NCBI GenBank assembly: GCA_949592205.1
Contig: CATIUR010000001.1
Span: forward strand, 310,586,250 to 310,650,249
DNA: 64,000 nucleotides
Direction: 5' to 3'
DNA from: Helichrysum umbraculigerum
Lineage: Eukaryota > Streptophyta > Magnoliopsida > Asterales > Asteraceae
In this document: piece after piece, positions 53,950-64,000 of the stretch
Numbering within the stretch: the stretch's first letter is position 1
Layout of the letters: each line of letters begins with the position of its first letter
The notes under the pieces: model-generated
Database searches by the model: none
What the model was told of the DNA's origin: nothing
The model's input: only the letters and a program-made list of their open reading frames with translations
Made by a program: the position numbers and the translations under genes

Positions 53950-54640
53950 TAAACCCTACGGATCCACCTTTATTGCGAGACTACAAACACCCTCACAACC
54001 AGAAGAAAACCACAAACGATAAAGATACAGGAAATAAAACGTTGAGTGATCAGCAAGAAAACATTATAGGGAAACAAATCAGTCTAGATCAATGAAGGAT
54101 TTAGCGAAATCCTTACTGATCAAGTAATCATAATACTATCAACAATAAAAAGATTAAAACCTAAGCGATTTCAGCAGGAAAACCCTACAAATCCGAAACC
54201 CTAGAACAAATTCTGAATTCTTGGCCTATTATTGAAGTTCGTATCAATCAAAGGAGGGACACAGAAGTGTTTCAATGATGATAACAGATTCAATAATAAG
54301 TTAGAGGATCAAAATTAGTCTAAGAAAATCGATTGAAACAGTAGTCACCAAATCGCCAGGTTTAGAGAGCATCTAGGGGTTAAAAGGATGAAAGCAAGAC
54401 ACTACTGGGAAGTTTAGGAAAAAATAATTTGTTTTTGTTGTGGTTGAGTCAATTATCTGGTTGTCTTATGTTGTTTTGGTTTTCATTTGATTCTTGTATT
54501 GGGTCAAATGTAGGTAGAGGTTGTGTCCTAGTTATGTAGTTTTGCCTATATAACGGGCTGTGATATGAGACTCACTCATATCCTTTGTACTTAAACGTTT
54601 TTTGGAGTAATATATTTACCGGGTAAATTTTACCCTTTAC

Positions 54641-55866
54641 CTAAAAAGAACACAAAAATATTGTTTTGTTTTAAATAAAAACGTATACGATTTCGCGTAC
54701 GATTCACAATACAATTTCAGGCTGCAAGTAAAGATTCAGAAAAATACGAACATACTTTTTGAATTACTTTATTAATAATTTTAAAATTTCAAAATTTTAA
54801 TCGTATGTTTCGTATCTTTTGCGAATGTTAACCGCACGCGTTTGAAATGGGTATAAAAGGACCACTAGCTAGCACAAAGGACAAAACACCAAAAAAAATT
54901 CATCTTCTTCCTCCTTCTCCTCTCCAAACCGTCGGCCTCACCACCATACCCCCAAATCTTCATTACTTCATCATTTTGCATGATTCCAAGCTCAAAGTTC
55001 TTCATTTTAAGATCTTTCTTGCATTCACAACATCAAAACATCAATTATAAGGTAATTCTTGACCTAATTTAGTGATTTTCATGAAACTTGAAAAATTAGG
55101 GCTTGTAACTTGTTTACATAGATTTCATGGTTAAAAGTTGCGATTTATAGTGTTATCTCATGCTTATCTTGATGCTTAACATGTTTCTTTACATAATTTA
55201 GTGATTTGGTGGATGAATTGCAAGTTTGAAAATTAGTATTGACTTTTTGGTTGAAAATTGCTCTTGTTTGACGGATGATTAATTGCTTGTGTTGACTTTT
55301 ATTGATTGCATTATGCTTAGAAATGATAAGTTAGCATAAGTGAATTAATCGTTTGCATTTAGAAGATGGTTTAGCTAGTTTTTGGTAATTAAAGTAAGCA
55401 ATTTTTGCCCAAACTTCATAAACGCCACTTTTCTTTCTTAAAATTTTAAACTAAAAACGTCGTTTATGCCATTTCTAAACTTTGAAAGCTTACAAGATTA
55501 CCGAAACAAGCTTTGGCTCATATGATCATTTCTAAGAATCAACACTTTAAATAATAAAGTGTATGGAGCTTTAAAATGATGCCATCAAGAACACCATTCT
55601 TCTAATCACCACTTGGTCATTTGCTTGGAACCATGTTAATAGCTTTATGTCTCTTAGAATTGCGGAAAGTTGGATTACATAATAACTTGGTAATATGATA
55701 TTTTTGTGATTAATTGAATTACTTGAGGTAATTACATAACTTGGAATCATTCAAATTATTAAGCTCATTTTAATTTAGTTAATTGCAAATGCAAAGTGTT
55801 TAGGTTTTTAGTTACTTGGGATACTTAATTCGGGTAATAACACCTACTTTAATTATACTAGAAACA
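54641..55866 (+). other. Promoter-like fragment, possibly a truncated LTR
   Basis: AT-rich sequence leads to TATAAAAG (54852-54859). A CT-rich leader (CATCTTCTTCCTCC) follows, then a donor-like AAGGTAATT at about 55049. This order matches the LTR promoters elsewhere in the window. No LTR end or coding region is found. It is cut at 55866 by element J. It could be part of element I, a separate LTR, or an old promoter. Confidence 0.35.
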
Positions 55867-56941
55867 TGTCACACCCCGTCGTGACGGAATCACAGCGAGG
55901 CGCGACTAATCCGAATCATAACCAAGATTACATCGAACGACCATATGAGTCATTTTTAATAAATACATTTCACAAATACATTGTTTAAAAGTAAACTTGT
56001 ACAATCCAACGGTTCACCCTAGAGTTCACATCTAAGTCAAGAGATTTTAATACATAACTAATTTACAAAATAGTAATGCAATGAAATCTCTGTTGAAAGC
56101 TGTTTGCAAAATATGCGACTCTAGTACAAGGTTTCCAAAAGCTATCCAAACTTACTGCGTCTGTGGACCTGAGAAATACATGCTAAATCGGTCAACAAAA
56201 AATGTTGGTAAGCTCACAGGTTTAAACAGTTATAAATGAAAACATGAACCACAAGATTTCCAAAGTGTTGCCCGAATGCAAAATAATGTATACTATTGCC
56301 ATGAGCTCATGCATTAAAAACTTAACAATATGTTGGTGCCTCTTGTAAGTGCCTAATCCAGAACACTTATTTTGTACAAATCATTATGCGTCCGTTTGAT
56401 GAGTTAGAGCGACTAACCCGGACGGGGGTGTCAATCCCAAATAGATCTATTCATAATATTCACATTTAAGTCCATAACTAATGAACCATGATATGAGAGG
56501 CCTTAATGGATCAGTAAGCTACTCATGCAATACGTATATGTATTTTTATGTACTTGTGTTCAAAAAAATCAAAGCAATGTATTCTCACCCCAAATAAAAA
56601 CAAGTAAAAATGGGGCTATAAGACTCACCTGAGTCTTGAGTGCTAGCAAAGCAACTGTACGAGTGATTTCCGAGTGTAACCTTCTAACACCCTAAACGCA
56701 TAAGGTTATTCATGTAAGTAGATGTCTTAAAAGCTTATCTATGCTAGTTGTTTACTTAACTAGTATGTTTGTGTGTTTATTGTTTTTCAAAGTTCGTACA
56801 ACAAGTTGGTGATGTTTTTAAATAATATTCTCAAATATTATTATTCTCGTTTCGCTTTAATGTACACGTTTGAATGTTTCTAAGCTGTCGTATATATATA
56901 ATTGTTCGTCATGTATATATATATATAAGTGTTCGTCCTAC

Positions 56942-57010
<69 letters not shown>

Positions 57011-57151
57011 TGTGTGTACGATGAAAACTTATATATATACATATGAAGAAAACTTATATATATATAGATACATATGCGTGTGTGTGTACGATGAAAACTT
57101 ATATATATACATATGAAGAAAACTTATATATATATATAGATACGACAAACA

Positions 57152-57248
<97 letters not shown>

Positions 57249-58942
57249 TAGTTGTTATATATGTATTTTACACTTTTATTCAATTGATAAAGTGACGTTT
57301 AGCGTTTGTTTTATAATTATATCATTTTTGTTCGTAATAGATTTATACGTGTCGTTTTTACTTAAGTCCAATAATAAAGTCCCCATAATCTATTTTGGTC
57401 CAAAAGTCTAAATGTTTAATAATTGTCGGTTTACGTTTATCGTGTGTGGCTCGTTTTTATCGGCTTGGTCAAACGTGTTCGGTTTGACCCGAAACTTTTA
57501 GGGAAGTCTTAAATATGTTTTTAGTGTTCATAAAAATTATCTTTACATTTTGTGGTTAACCGAAAATGTCGTTTTTAACAAACGTGTAAAAACAGTCCCT
57601 GTGGCTTCATTCGGCAGATTTTTACGTATCTTTCGAGCTCGTTTTCGGTACTCATACGTTCACGAACAATTCAGAAATTTTTACACAATGTCTCTACATA
57701 TCTTAAATACTTCCAGTAATTTTTTCATGGTTATTAGATACCTACAACTCGCTAAGTAAATTTGTGACTAAAGACAATTCCAGGAATACGTTTTTCATGC
57801 TATACCTTCATAAATCTGTGTATAAGTAAAAATCGGTGTATTTTCATGAAACGAACTCTAAACGAAAGTCGCAGATAACAAACATATGAAGATTTTGGCA
57901 GTAGTTTCATCCATTAGTTTTACTCACACGATTTTATACAATATTTCTACCGAGACTGACTTTTCTGTCCAGGAAACTGTCTTTACCAAAGTTATGTTTT
58001 CTTAGTTTTTATTATGTTTTCGAGTGAGCTCTTTTCATGGATGAACTACTAACATGTTGATAAGCAAGAATCATGAAGAAAATGAAAAAGAAAAGTATCC
58101 TTACAAAGCTTAAAGGTGAAGAAGATGGAGGATGATGAAGATGATGGTACCACTTGATGCTTGTTCTTGTTCTTGAGATGTAAATGATCAAGATGATGAT
58201 TATGGTGGGAAAGTGGTGATTGATGAGTGTGTTTGGTGGCTGGTTTCTGCTGTGAAAAAGAGAGAGGAGAAGGGAGGTTGAGTGAAGGAAAAATTGAGTG
58301 CAAGATTGTATGTGTTGTGTGCACTAATGATCAAACGTTATTGAAGTATGTGGTTGTTGATGGGGAGTCGGCCAAACAAGTCAAAGATCAAGGCATGGCT
58401 ATGCAAAATTTTGTCCCTAGATATTTCAACCATTAGTTAGTTAATTGCATTTTGCGTTTAACCTCGTTTAGTGTTTAAATCGATTCACGTTAATTAGTTT
58501 CATTTTGTTAACGGTAAATATACGTTAATTTCGATTGAAGTATTATTTCCAAATACTTTATTTAGTGTTTTCAAAATATAAATTTTGCTTCGTTTGGTTG
58601 TCGGGTTCGATTCGTGTAGTTTTGTCGCGTAAGTTACATTTTAAATCGAGCGTATAATTATTTTTGTTTAACCGTTATGTTTTATCGTTATAGCATCATA
58701 ATTCAAGTAAATAACTACTATACGAAATAGTTTTATGTTATTTATAAAATTTCGTATCACCAACGATTTTATGTTTTTGTCGGACTCAATCCGATTCGTT
58801 ATCGCACGATTTAAACAAATCACGTACGCCTATATATATAAATATATGAAATGTTATAAGTATTTAGCCTAAGTATATACTAAATACAAATAAATGACGC
58901 TTAATTACCGGTAAACGTAGACCAACTTTGTCGGTTGTCACA
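55867..58942 (-). repeat. 3' LTR of element J (3076 bp)
   Basis: Plus-strand ends are TGTCACACCCCG and GGTTGTCACA. Minus-strand leader signals are donor GTAAGGATAC (58104), exon 56680-56629 (52 nt) ended by GTGAGTCT, and acceptor TTTCTCAG (exon 3 from 56168). Large TA and GT microsatellites lie in proposed intron 1. Confidence 0.88.
56943..57246. repeat. TA and GT microsatellites with a duplicated spacer in LTR J
   Basis: (TA)n runs at about 56943-57007 and 57155-57216, then (GT)n at 57217-57246. Between them a unit of about 67 bp containing ACGATGAAAACTTATATA is present twice (from about 57006 and 57073). Open frames rich in Tyr and Ile here are artefacts of the repeat. Confidence 0.95.
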
Positions 58943-59246
58943 TTCTCCCCTCGTTAGAGAAATCTCGTCCCGAGATTTTGGTCGAGTTGTGAGTGTCTAG
59001 CGCGTGTTCGAAAAGGTGTGGATATTTTCTGCGCATTTCGTCTTTGCGCTCCCAAGTAGACTCTGGGCCGCGTTTCGAGTTCCATCGAACCTTGACAAGT
59101 TTGTTCCGACTGCGTCGGAGTTTGTGTGTTTTGCAATCAATCACTTCGATAGGTTCCTCCACAAAATTTAGTTTCGTATCAACGGAGATTTCGTCGGGAG
59201 GGATGATTAGGGTTTCGTCAGAAAGGCACTTTTTCAAGTTGCACAC
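58938..59246 (-). pseudogene. pol: Chromodomain-like C-terminus of element J polyprotein
   Basis: The frame reads NLKKCLSDETLIIPPDE, then LVKVRWNSKRGPESTWERKDE, matching the A and E tails. It runs through the polypurine tract and stops within the first bases of the LTR. It is out of phase with the integrase piece. Confidence 0.85.
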
Positions 59247-59584
59247 GTGAAAAGTATCGTGAATACTACTGAGCTCTTGAGGTAGTTTGAGCTTATATGC
59301 TACAGGACCAATTCTCGCAAGGATTTCAAAAGGTCATATGTATCGCGGTCCAGTTTTCCTCCTTTACCAAATCGTGCTATTCCCTTCCAGGGTGATACTT
59401 TGAGTAGGACTTTGTCTCCTACTTGAAATTCAAGAGGTTTCTAGCGGTTGTCGGCGTAACTTTTCTGTCGATCTCGGGCTGCTTTTAATCGATTTAATAC
59501 TTGAGATATCTTGTCTGTGGTTTCTTGGACAATCTCAGGGCCGGATAGCTGTCTATCACCCAACTCTTCCCAATAGAGTGGTGA

Positions 59585-60088
59585 TCAGCACTTGCGCCCA
59601 TACAGTGCTTCAAATGGTGCCATTTGTATACTGGTGTGATAACTATTGTTGTAGGATAATTCTGCTAGAGGTAGGTAAGTATCCCAGCTACCCCCAAAGT
59701 CTATCACACATGCTCGCAACAAATCTTCGAGCGTTTGTATTGTTCGCTCGCTTTGGCCGTCGGTTTGAGGATGGTAGGCAGTACTCATATCGAGTCGAGT
59801 ACCCAGTGCCTTTTGGAGTGATTGCCAGAAGCGAGAAGTAAATCGTCTATCTCTATCAGAAATAATGGATAACGGTACACCGTGTCTAGAAACGATCTCT
59901 TTCAGATAGATTCTAGTCAGTTTTTCCATCTTGTCTGTTTCCTTGATGGTTAGGAAGTGGGCTGATTTCGTCAATCGATCGAAAATCACCCATATGGTAT
60001 CAGTTCCAGCTGACGTTTTGGGTAGCTTCGTTATGAAGTCCATTGTTATTTGTTCCCATTTCCATTGTGGCATTTCGGGTTGTTGCAA
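59585..60088 (-). pseudogene. pol: Integrase core of element J
   Basis: Asp in TMDFITKLP, Asp in IISDRDRRF and Glu in DGQSERTIQTLE form the catalytic triad. The zinc finger just upstream (near 60130-60260) is still readable but has several stops. The C-terminal integrase part at 59247-59584 is shifted and degenerate. Confidence 0.85.
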
Positions 60089-60400
60089 AAGTCCTGAAGG
60101 TTTTTGGTATTCGACTTTGACTTTCGCACATGTCAGACATTTGCTAACATAGGTTGCGATATCTCATTTTATGCCAGGCCACTAATAGAAATCCTTCAGA
60201 TCTTGGTACATTTTATCTGCACCAGGGTGTATCGAGTAGTTGGACTTATGAGCTTCGTCCATAATCAGTTTGTGTAATTCGTCTACAGACGGTACCCAAA
60301 TTCGATTTATAAAATACAGCGCCTCATTATCCTTAGTTTCAAGTTGTTTTTCCAATCCCTTTAGGTATTCATCCTTTAGGCGTTCAGCAGTGAAGGCTAT

Positions 60401-60784
60401 TCATTGCGCGTCACGAATTTGTGTAGTGAGGTTCGAGTGGATTGTCAAACCCAAAGCTTGAACTCGGCGAGGTTTAACTCTTTCCTTACGACTCAGGGCA
60501 TCCACTACTACATTAGCCTTACCCGGATGGTATTTGATTTCACAGTCATAATCGTTTAGCAATTCGACCCAACGTCGTTGCCTCATGTTGAGTTCCTTCT
60601 CATCGAATATATGCTGGAGACTTTTGTGGTCGGTGAATATTGTACACTTGGTACCGTACAGGTAATGTCTCCATATTTTGAGTTCAAACACGACTGCTCC
60701 CAATTCTAAGTCGTGAGTCGTATAGTTTTTCTCATGAATCTTTAATTTTCGTGAGGCGTAAGCAATGACTTTCTCCCTTTGCAT
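60401..60784 (-). pseudogene. pol: RNase H fragment of element J
   Basis: The frame includes RKLKIHEKNYTTHDLELGA, WRHYLYGTKCTIFTDHKSL and YHPGKANVVVDALSR. The first catalytic Asp motif (YCDAS) lies just upstream and is still readable, but a TGA where relatives have Cys separates it. Confidence 0.85.
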
Positions 60785-60991
60785 TAATACTCAACCAAGT
60801 CCTTGGTGGGATGCATCGCAGTATACTACGAAGTTATCGTTGCCTTCAGGAAAGGACAAGATTGGTGCACTACAAAGTTTTTGTTTCAGCAGTTGAAAAG
60901 CTGACTCTTGTTTGTCGGACCAATCAAACTTCTTTTCTTTCTGAGTCAGTGTAGTCAATGGTTGAGCTATTCTTGAGAAGTTTTCAATGAA

Positions 60992-61783
60992 TCACCGATA
61001 GTATCCAGCGAGACCTAAGAATTGACGTACTTCTGTTGGTGTTCTAGGTGCTTCCCAACACTTGATAGCCTCGATCTTGGCTGGGTCCACTTGAATTCCC
61101 TGACTATCAATGACATTTCCTAGAAATTTTACTGTCTTAATCCAGAACTCACGTTTTGAAAATTTTGCATACAACTCCTCCTTCTTGAGTAGTTCCAAGA
61201 TAGTTCTCAGATGCTGTTCATGCTCCTCCTTGTTACGTGAGTAAATCAGAATGTCATCAATGAACACGATAACAAACTGGTCCAAATATGGTTTGCACAC
61301 GCGATTCATGAGGTCCATGAATACTGCTGGTGTGTTGGTCAGACCAAAAGGCATTACTTGGAACTCATAATGTTCGTAACGAGTTCTGAAGGCTGTTTTT
61401 GAAATATCCTCAACTCGAACTTTAAGTTGATGATAACGCGATCGTAGGTCGATCTTTGAGTAAACCCTCGACCCTTGAAGTTGGTCGAACAGGTCATCAA
61501 TCCTTGGAAGTGGGTATCGATTCTTCACGGTCAACTTGTTCAATTCTTGATAATCGATACACATCCTGAAAGATCCGTCTTTCTTTTTCACAAACAAGAC
61601 TGGAGCTCCCCAAGGTGAGGAACTCGGTCGAATGAATCCCTTGTCCAGGAGTTCTTGCAATTGTGTAGACAACTCCTGCATCTCTGAAGGGGCTAATCTG
61701 TATGGGGCTCGTGCCACAGATGATGCACCGGGCACCAGATCGATTTGAAATTCTACTTGTCTAGGCGGTGGGAGGCCAGGCAA
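60992..61783 (-). pseudogene. pol: Reverse transcriptase of element J
   Basis: The 263-residue piece starts in the linker before RT and includes VKKKDGSFRMCIDYQELN, MPFGLTNTPAVFMDLMNRV and the intact active site VFIDDILIYS. It ends at TGA after GLAGYYR, where E reads Arg. It is shifted from gag by a small deletion at about 61770-61785 that removes about 16 codons present in A (after KKSEEKRL). Confidence 0.88.
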
Positions 61784-63356
61784 GTCTCTTTTCTTCTGAC
61801 TTCTTCTCAGATACGTGTGCCAGGATTGCTTGGTAACCTTTCCTCAGGTACTTTCTAGTTTTCATGCATGATATGATATTTAACCTTGTTCCACCTGTCT
61901 CCCCTTGTATGATCAAATTTCCACCGGCAACAAGAGGAATACGAACGATTTTCTCGTAGCAAACTATTTCGGCATGATTCTTAGATAACCAATCCATACC
62001 AACGATAACATCAAAGCTTCCGATTTCGACGGGTTTCAAGTCTATGGGGAAAAGTTCGTTTGCTAGATTCAAAGTGCAATTTCGAATTATACTATCAGCC
62101 TCAATCAATTTGCCATTTGCTAATTCTACAATGTACTTAGCATCTAAGGCAATAGGGGTGATGTTCAGCAAAGGACTAAACTCATCAGATATGAAACTCC
62201 TATCGGCACCAGTATCGAATAACACTGAAACAGTTAAGTTATTGAGGAGAAACGTACCCGTAACAACGTTAGGGTCCTGACGGGCTTCTCCGGAGTTTAG
62301 TACAAAGGCTCTTCCGCGAGCGTTGTTGTTGTTGTTTTTCAGTTTCGGACAATCTCTTTTGAAATGTCCGGTGTTACCACACTCGAAACAAGCTTTCGGT
62401 GCATTAGGGTTTGTGACCGTAGTGGTGCTTCTACAGTCCTTTGTTTGGTGTCCATATCGTTTGCACTTCCCACATGGTACACCACGAGAACCATCGTGAT
62501 GACGGTTACACTTTGAGCAATGAGGTTTGTTCCCAGTATATCTTTTTCTTTCTTCAGATCCAGTAACATAGGCCTTGACAGTTTCTGGCCTTTTGTTCTG
62601 TTGCTGGTTTTGGTTGGAGTGGTTGGGGCTTCCTTCCCACCTGTGTTTGTTATTCCTAGATTGTGTTACAGGTGTCCCATGTCGGACCACTTGTGCCATT
62701 AACTCGTGTGCCATACGAACAGCACTATGAATCATTCCCGGTTTTGATGAAGTTACCATCCCCTGAATCTTCTCTGGAAGTCCCCAGATGTACCTTTCAA
62801 TGTGTTTATACTCCGGATCTACCATAGATGGGCAGAGGAGGGCAAGCTGGTGGAAACGGGTTGTGTAACCAGTTATGTCATTTCCGTTGACAGTGTGGTT
62901 CCAGAATTCTACTTCCAATTGCTGTAATTCCTCTCTGGGACAGTACTCGTCCCTCATCATCTTTTTCAAATCTTCCCAGGGAAGTTGGTAAGTATTATCA
63001 ATTCCCGATTGGGCGTAGGTGTTCCACCACTTGAGTGCACTATCCAAGAAAATGCAAGTAGAATACTTGACCTTGCACTCTTCAGTGCAATTGCAGATGC
63101 GAAATACAGATTCCATCTTCTCAAACCATCTCAATAATCTGATGGCTCCTTCAGTGCCCTTGAAGTTCAAGGGTTTGCAGCTGAGAAATTCTTTGTATGT
63201 ACAGGCTTTAGGTGGAGGTGTGTTATTCAATGTGTCCTCGTTGCCTGCATTTGGATTTGAACCACTATTTCGTTGGGCAGCAAAAGCGTTAGCTACACCC
63301 TGAGCAACGAGTTGTGCAATCTCAGCTTGGCTGTAAGTCTGTCGTCTCGGCGGCAT
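61761..63356 (-). CDS. gag: Gag and protease of element J (531 residues)
   Basis: ATG at 63356 (MPPRRQTYSQAEIAQL) corresponds to E's gag start. Gag core is at about residues 60-210 (FKGTEGAIRLLRWFEKME, LPWEDLKKMMRDEYCP). Knuckles are CGKCKRYGHQTKDC and CFECGNTGHFKRDC. The protease has LFDTGADRSFIS and VGMDWLSKN. The last residues (about AWPPTA) are out of phase after the deletion near 61780. Up to there the frame is intact. Confidence 0.9.
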   Translation of the reverse strand: MPPRRQTYSQAEIAQLVAQGVANAFAAQRNSGSNPNAGNEDTLNNTPPPKACTYKEFLSCKPLNFKGTEGAIRLLRWFEKMESVFRICNCTEECKVKYSTCIFLDSALKWWNTYAQSGIDNTYQLPWEDLKKMMRDEYCPREELQQLEVEFWNHTVNGNDITGYTTRFHQLALLCPSMVDPEYKHIERYIWGLPEKIQGMVTSSKPGMIHSAVRMAHELMAQVVRHGTPVTQSRNNKHRWEGSPNHSNQNQQQNKRPETVKAYVTGSEERKRYTGNKPHCSKCNRHHDGSRGVPCGKCKRYGHQTKDCRSTTTVTNPNAPKACFECGNTGHFKRDCPKLKNNNNNARGRAFVLNSGEARQDPNVVTGTFLLNNLTVSVLFDTGADRSFISDEFSPLLNITPIALDAKYIVELANGKLIEADSIIRNCTLNLANELFPIDLKPVEIGSFDVIVGMDWLSKNHAEIVCYEKIVRIPLVAGGNLIIQGETGGTRLNIISCMKTRKYLRKGYQAILAHVSEKKSEEKRLAWPPTA

Positions 63357-63634
63357 AATTCTTTAATAAGAGGAGAAAAAGACAGATGATATTCTTTTTA
63401 CAAAATAAGATCATCACAGGTATATAAAAGAAAATATACAACATCGCAACACAATAATCAACAACACAACATAGTATGATTAATAACCAACCAAAGCGCA
63501 AGATAAATAAAAATACTTGATTCAACGTTTACAAAACAAGCCGGGAACTAGTACATCCGGCGAATACAAGAGTTTTTACAAAATTATCTAGCTGGGCACA
63601 TCCTGCCTAAGTAGGTTACAAACCAAATACTAAG

Positions 63635-64000
63635 CTACTGCAGGTGCTGATCGGGTGATGGCAATAGAGTGATGATCCGGTCTACGGCACCTGCGAGTCG
63701 TCCAGCCAGTCTGACGCTCTCCTCAGCCATGGTCAGCCGTTGCTCTAGCATCCGTGAGTGCTGCTCCGCCTCCCGCTATCATAACTCGCACTGCTCTAAT
63801 CTTTGCCGCAATGCCGCGACCTCGTCCCTCGAAGGTGAGTAATATCCTTGGCCTCACTGAGATCCTGCTGCTCCAGAACAATCTGTGCAACCCGACCCTG
63901 TGCCTAGTGCATCCAGTCAAAGCGGGTCTCGTGCTGCTCTATCTCCATGGCGTCTATCATGTCCTGATGACGCTGTAATCGGGCAGCCAGAACTGGGACG
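63635..64000 (-). pseudogene. Coiled-coil-like frame upstream of gag in element J
   Basis: Read in reverse from the window end: VLAARLQRHQ, EVAALRQRLEQCE, two stops, REAEQHSRMLEQRLTMAEE, SVRLAGRLAGAVDRIITLL, ending at TAG 63635-63637. It aligns with the frame of E at 30904-31327 over about 100 residues, with at least one shift between the first two blocks. The start lies outside the window. About 280 nt separate it from the gag ATG. Confidence 0.55.

Larger units (their letters stand above)
48442..54402 (-). mobile_element. LINE 2: full-length L1-type LINE (5961 bp)
   Basis: A 13-bp target duplication tactgggaagttt lies at 48429-48441 and 54403-54415. The short T-run at 48442-48446 is the poly(A) end on the minus strand. 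It holds a 5' UTR (54402-53950), ORF1, ORF2 and a 3' UTR (48665-48447). Both frames are open, so the insertion is probably recent. Confidence 0.9.
46250..54645 (+). mobile_element. LINE 1: ORF1-only L1-type element, split by LINE 2
   Basis: The left part (to 48441) holds ORF1. The right part (54416-54645) completes the ORF1 stop and a 3' UTR whose end (GGAGTAATATATTTACCGGG and ACCCTTTACCT, then A-rich) is homologous to the 3' end of LINE 2. No ORF2 lies between them once LINE 2 is removed. The 5' limit is approximate. Confidence 0.65.
55867..64000 (-). mobile_element. Element J: chromovirus-like Ty3/gypsy element, 5' end outside window
   Basis: 3' LTR 55867-58942, polypurine tract 58943-58955, then reversed chromodomain, integrase, RNase H, RT, gag (to 63356) and an upstream coiled-coil-like frame to the window end. 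The 5' LTR is not in view. It resembles A and E in gene order but has more stops and shifts. The left flank aaaca (55862-55866) is the expected target duplication. Confidence 0.9.

Noticed and set aside
56874..57411. Tyr/Ile repeat proteins
   Set aside because: They translate TA and GT microsatellites in LTR J.
1..64000. tRNA or rRNA genes, host protein genes, bacterial-type defence systems
   Set aside because: No cloverleaf, rRNA block or non-retroelement domain was recognised. The GGCGCC-rich sites are retroelement primer sites.

Overview
This window is plant nuclear repeat DNA and I find no host gene in it. Every long open frame belongs to a retroelement: Ty3/gypsy chromovirus-like elements (Tekay/Del type), Athila-like Ty3/gypsy elements, and plant L1-type LINEs. 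AT-rich LTRs of 1.7-3.6 kb, TATAAATA promoters with CT-rich leaders, and GT-AG-like signals fit a large eudicot genome. The polyprotein style suggests Asteraceae, but that is an impression I cannot verify.

Layout. 1-6884: a chromovirus-like element (A, + strand, 5' end outside the window) with a nearly open gag-pol frame and its 3' LTR. It sits in an older related LTR (B, 6885-9657), which sits in an Athila-like element (H, + strand; pieces at 9658-9908, 36409-36781 and 39325-39770, 3' LTR 39771-42214). A second Athila-like element (F, - strand, 9909-36408, target duplication aatat) is inserted in H. F carries a decayed gag-pol, an env-like third frame, and a right LTR split at a ctagg site by chromovirus-like element E (- strand, 20218-33939). 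Inside E's left LTR is a solo LTR (D, 20458-24103), and inside D is a 920-bp Mutator-like inverted-repeat element (22892-23811). A further solo LTR (K, 36782-39319) also sits in H.

From 42728 an Athila-like 5' LTR and primer site lead into element I. Instead of gag-pol it carries an unrecognised protein frame (44598-46042). Next comes a LINE made only of ORF1 plus a 3' UTR, with a full-length LINE (48442-54402, - strand, both ORFs open) inserted near the end of that ORF1. After a promoter-like fragment (54641-55866), chromovirus-like element J (- strand) runs from 55867 past the window end.

The most notable signals are these. Seven chromovirus-type LTRs keep matching splice-like signals that would make a three-exon leader. 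Athila-type LTRs carry a 21-bp-phased palindrome array upstream of the TATA box. A coiled-coil-like frame precedes gag in E and J. Element I has a novel frame. One LINE lacks ORF2. All boundaries were read by eye from terminal motifs and target duplications; no alignment or database search was run.
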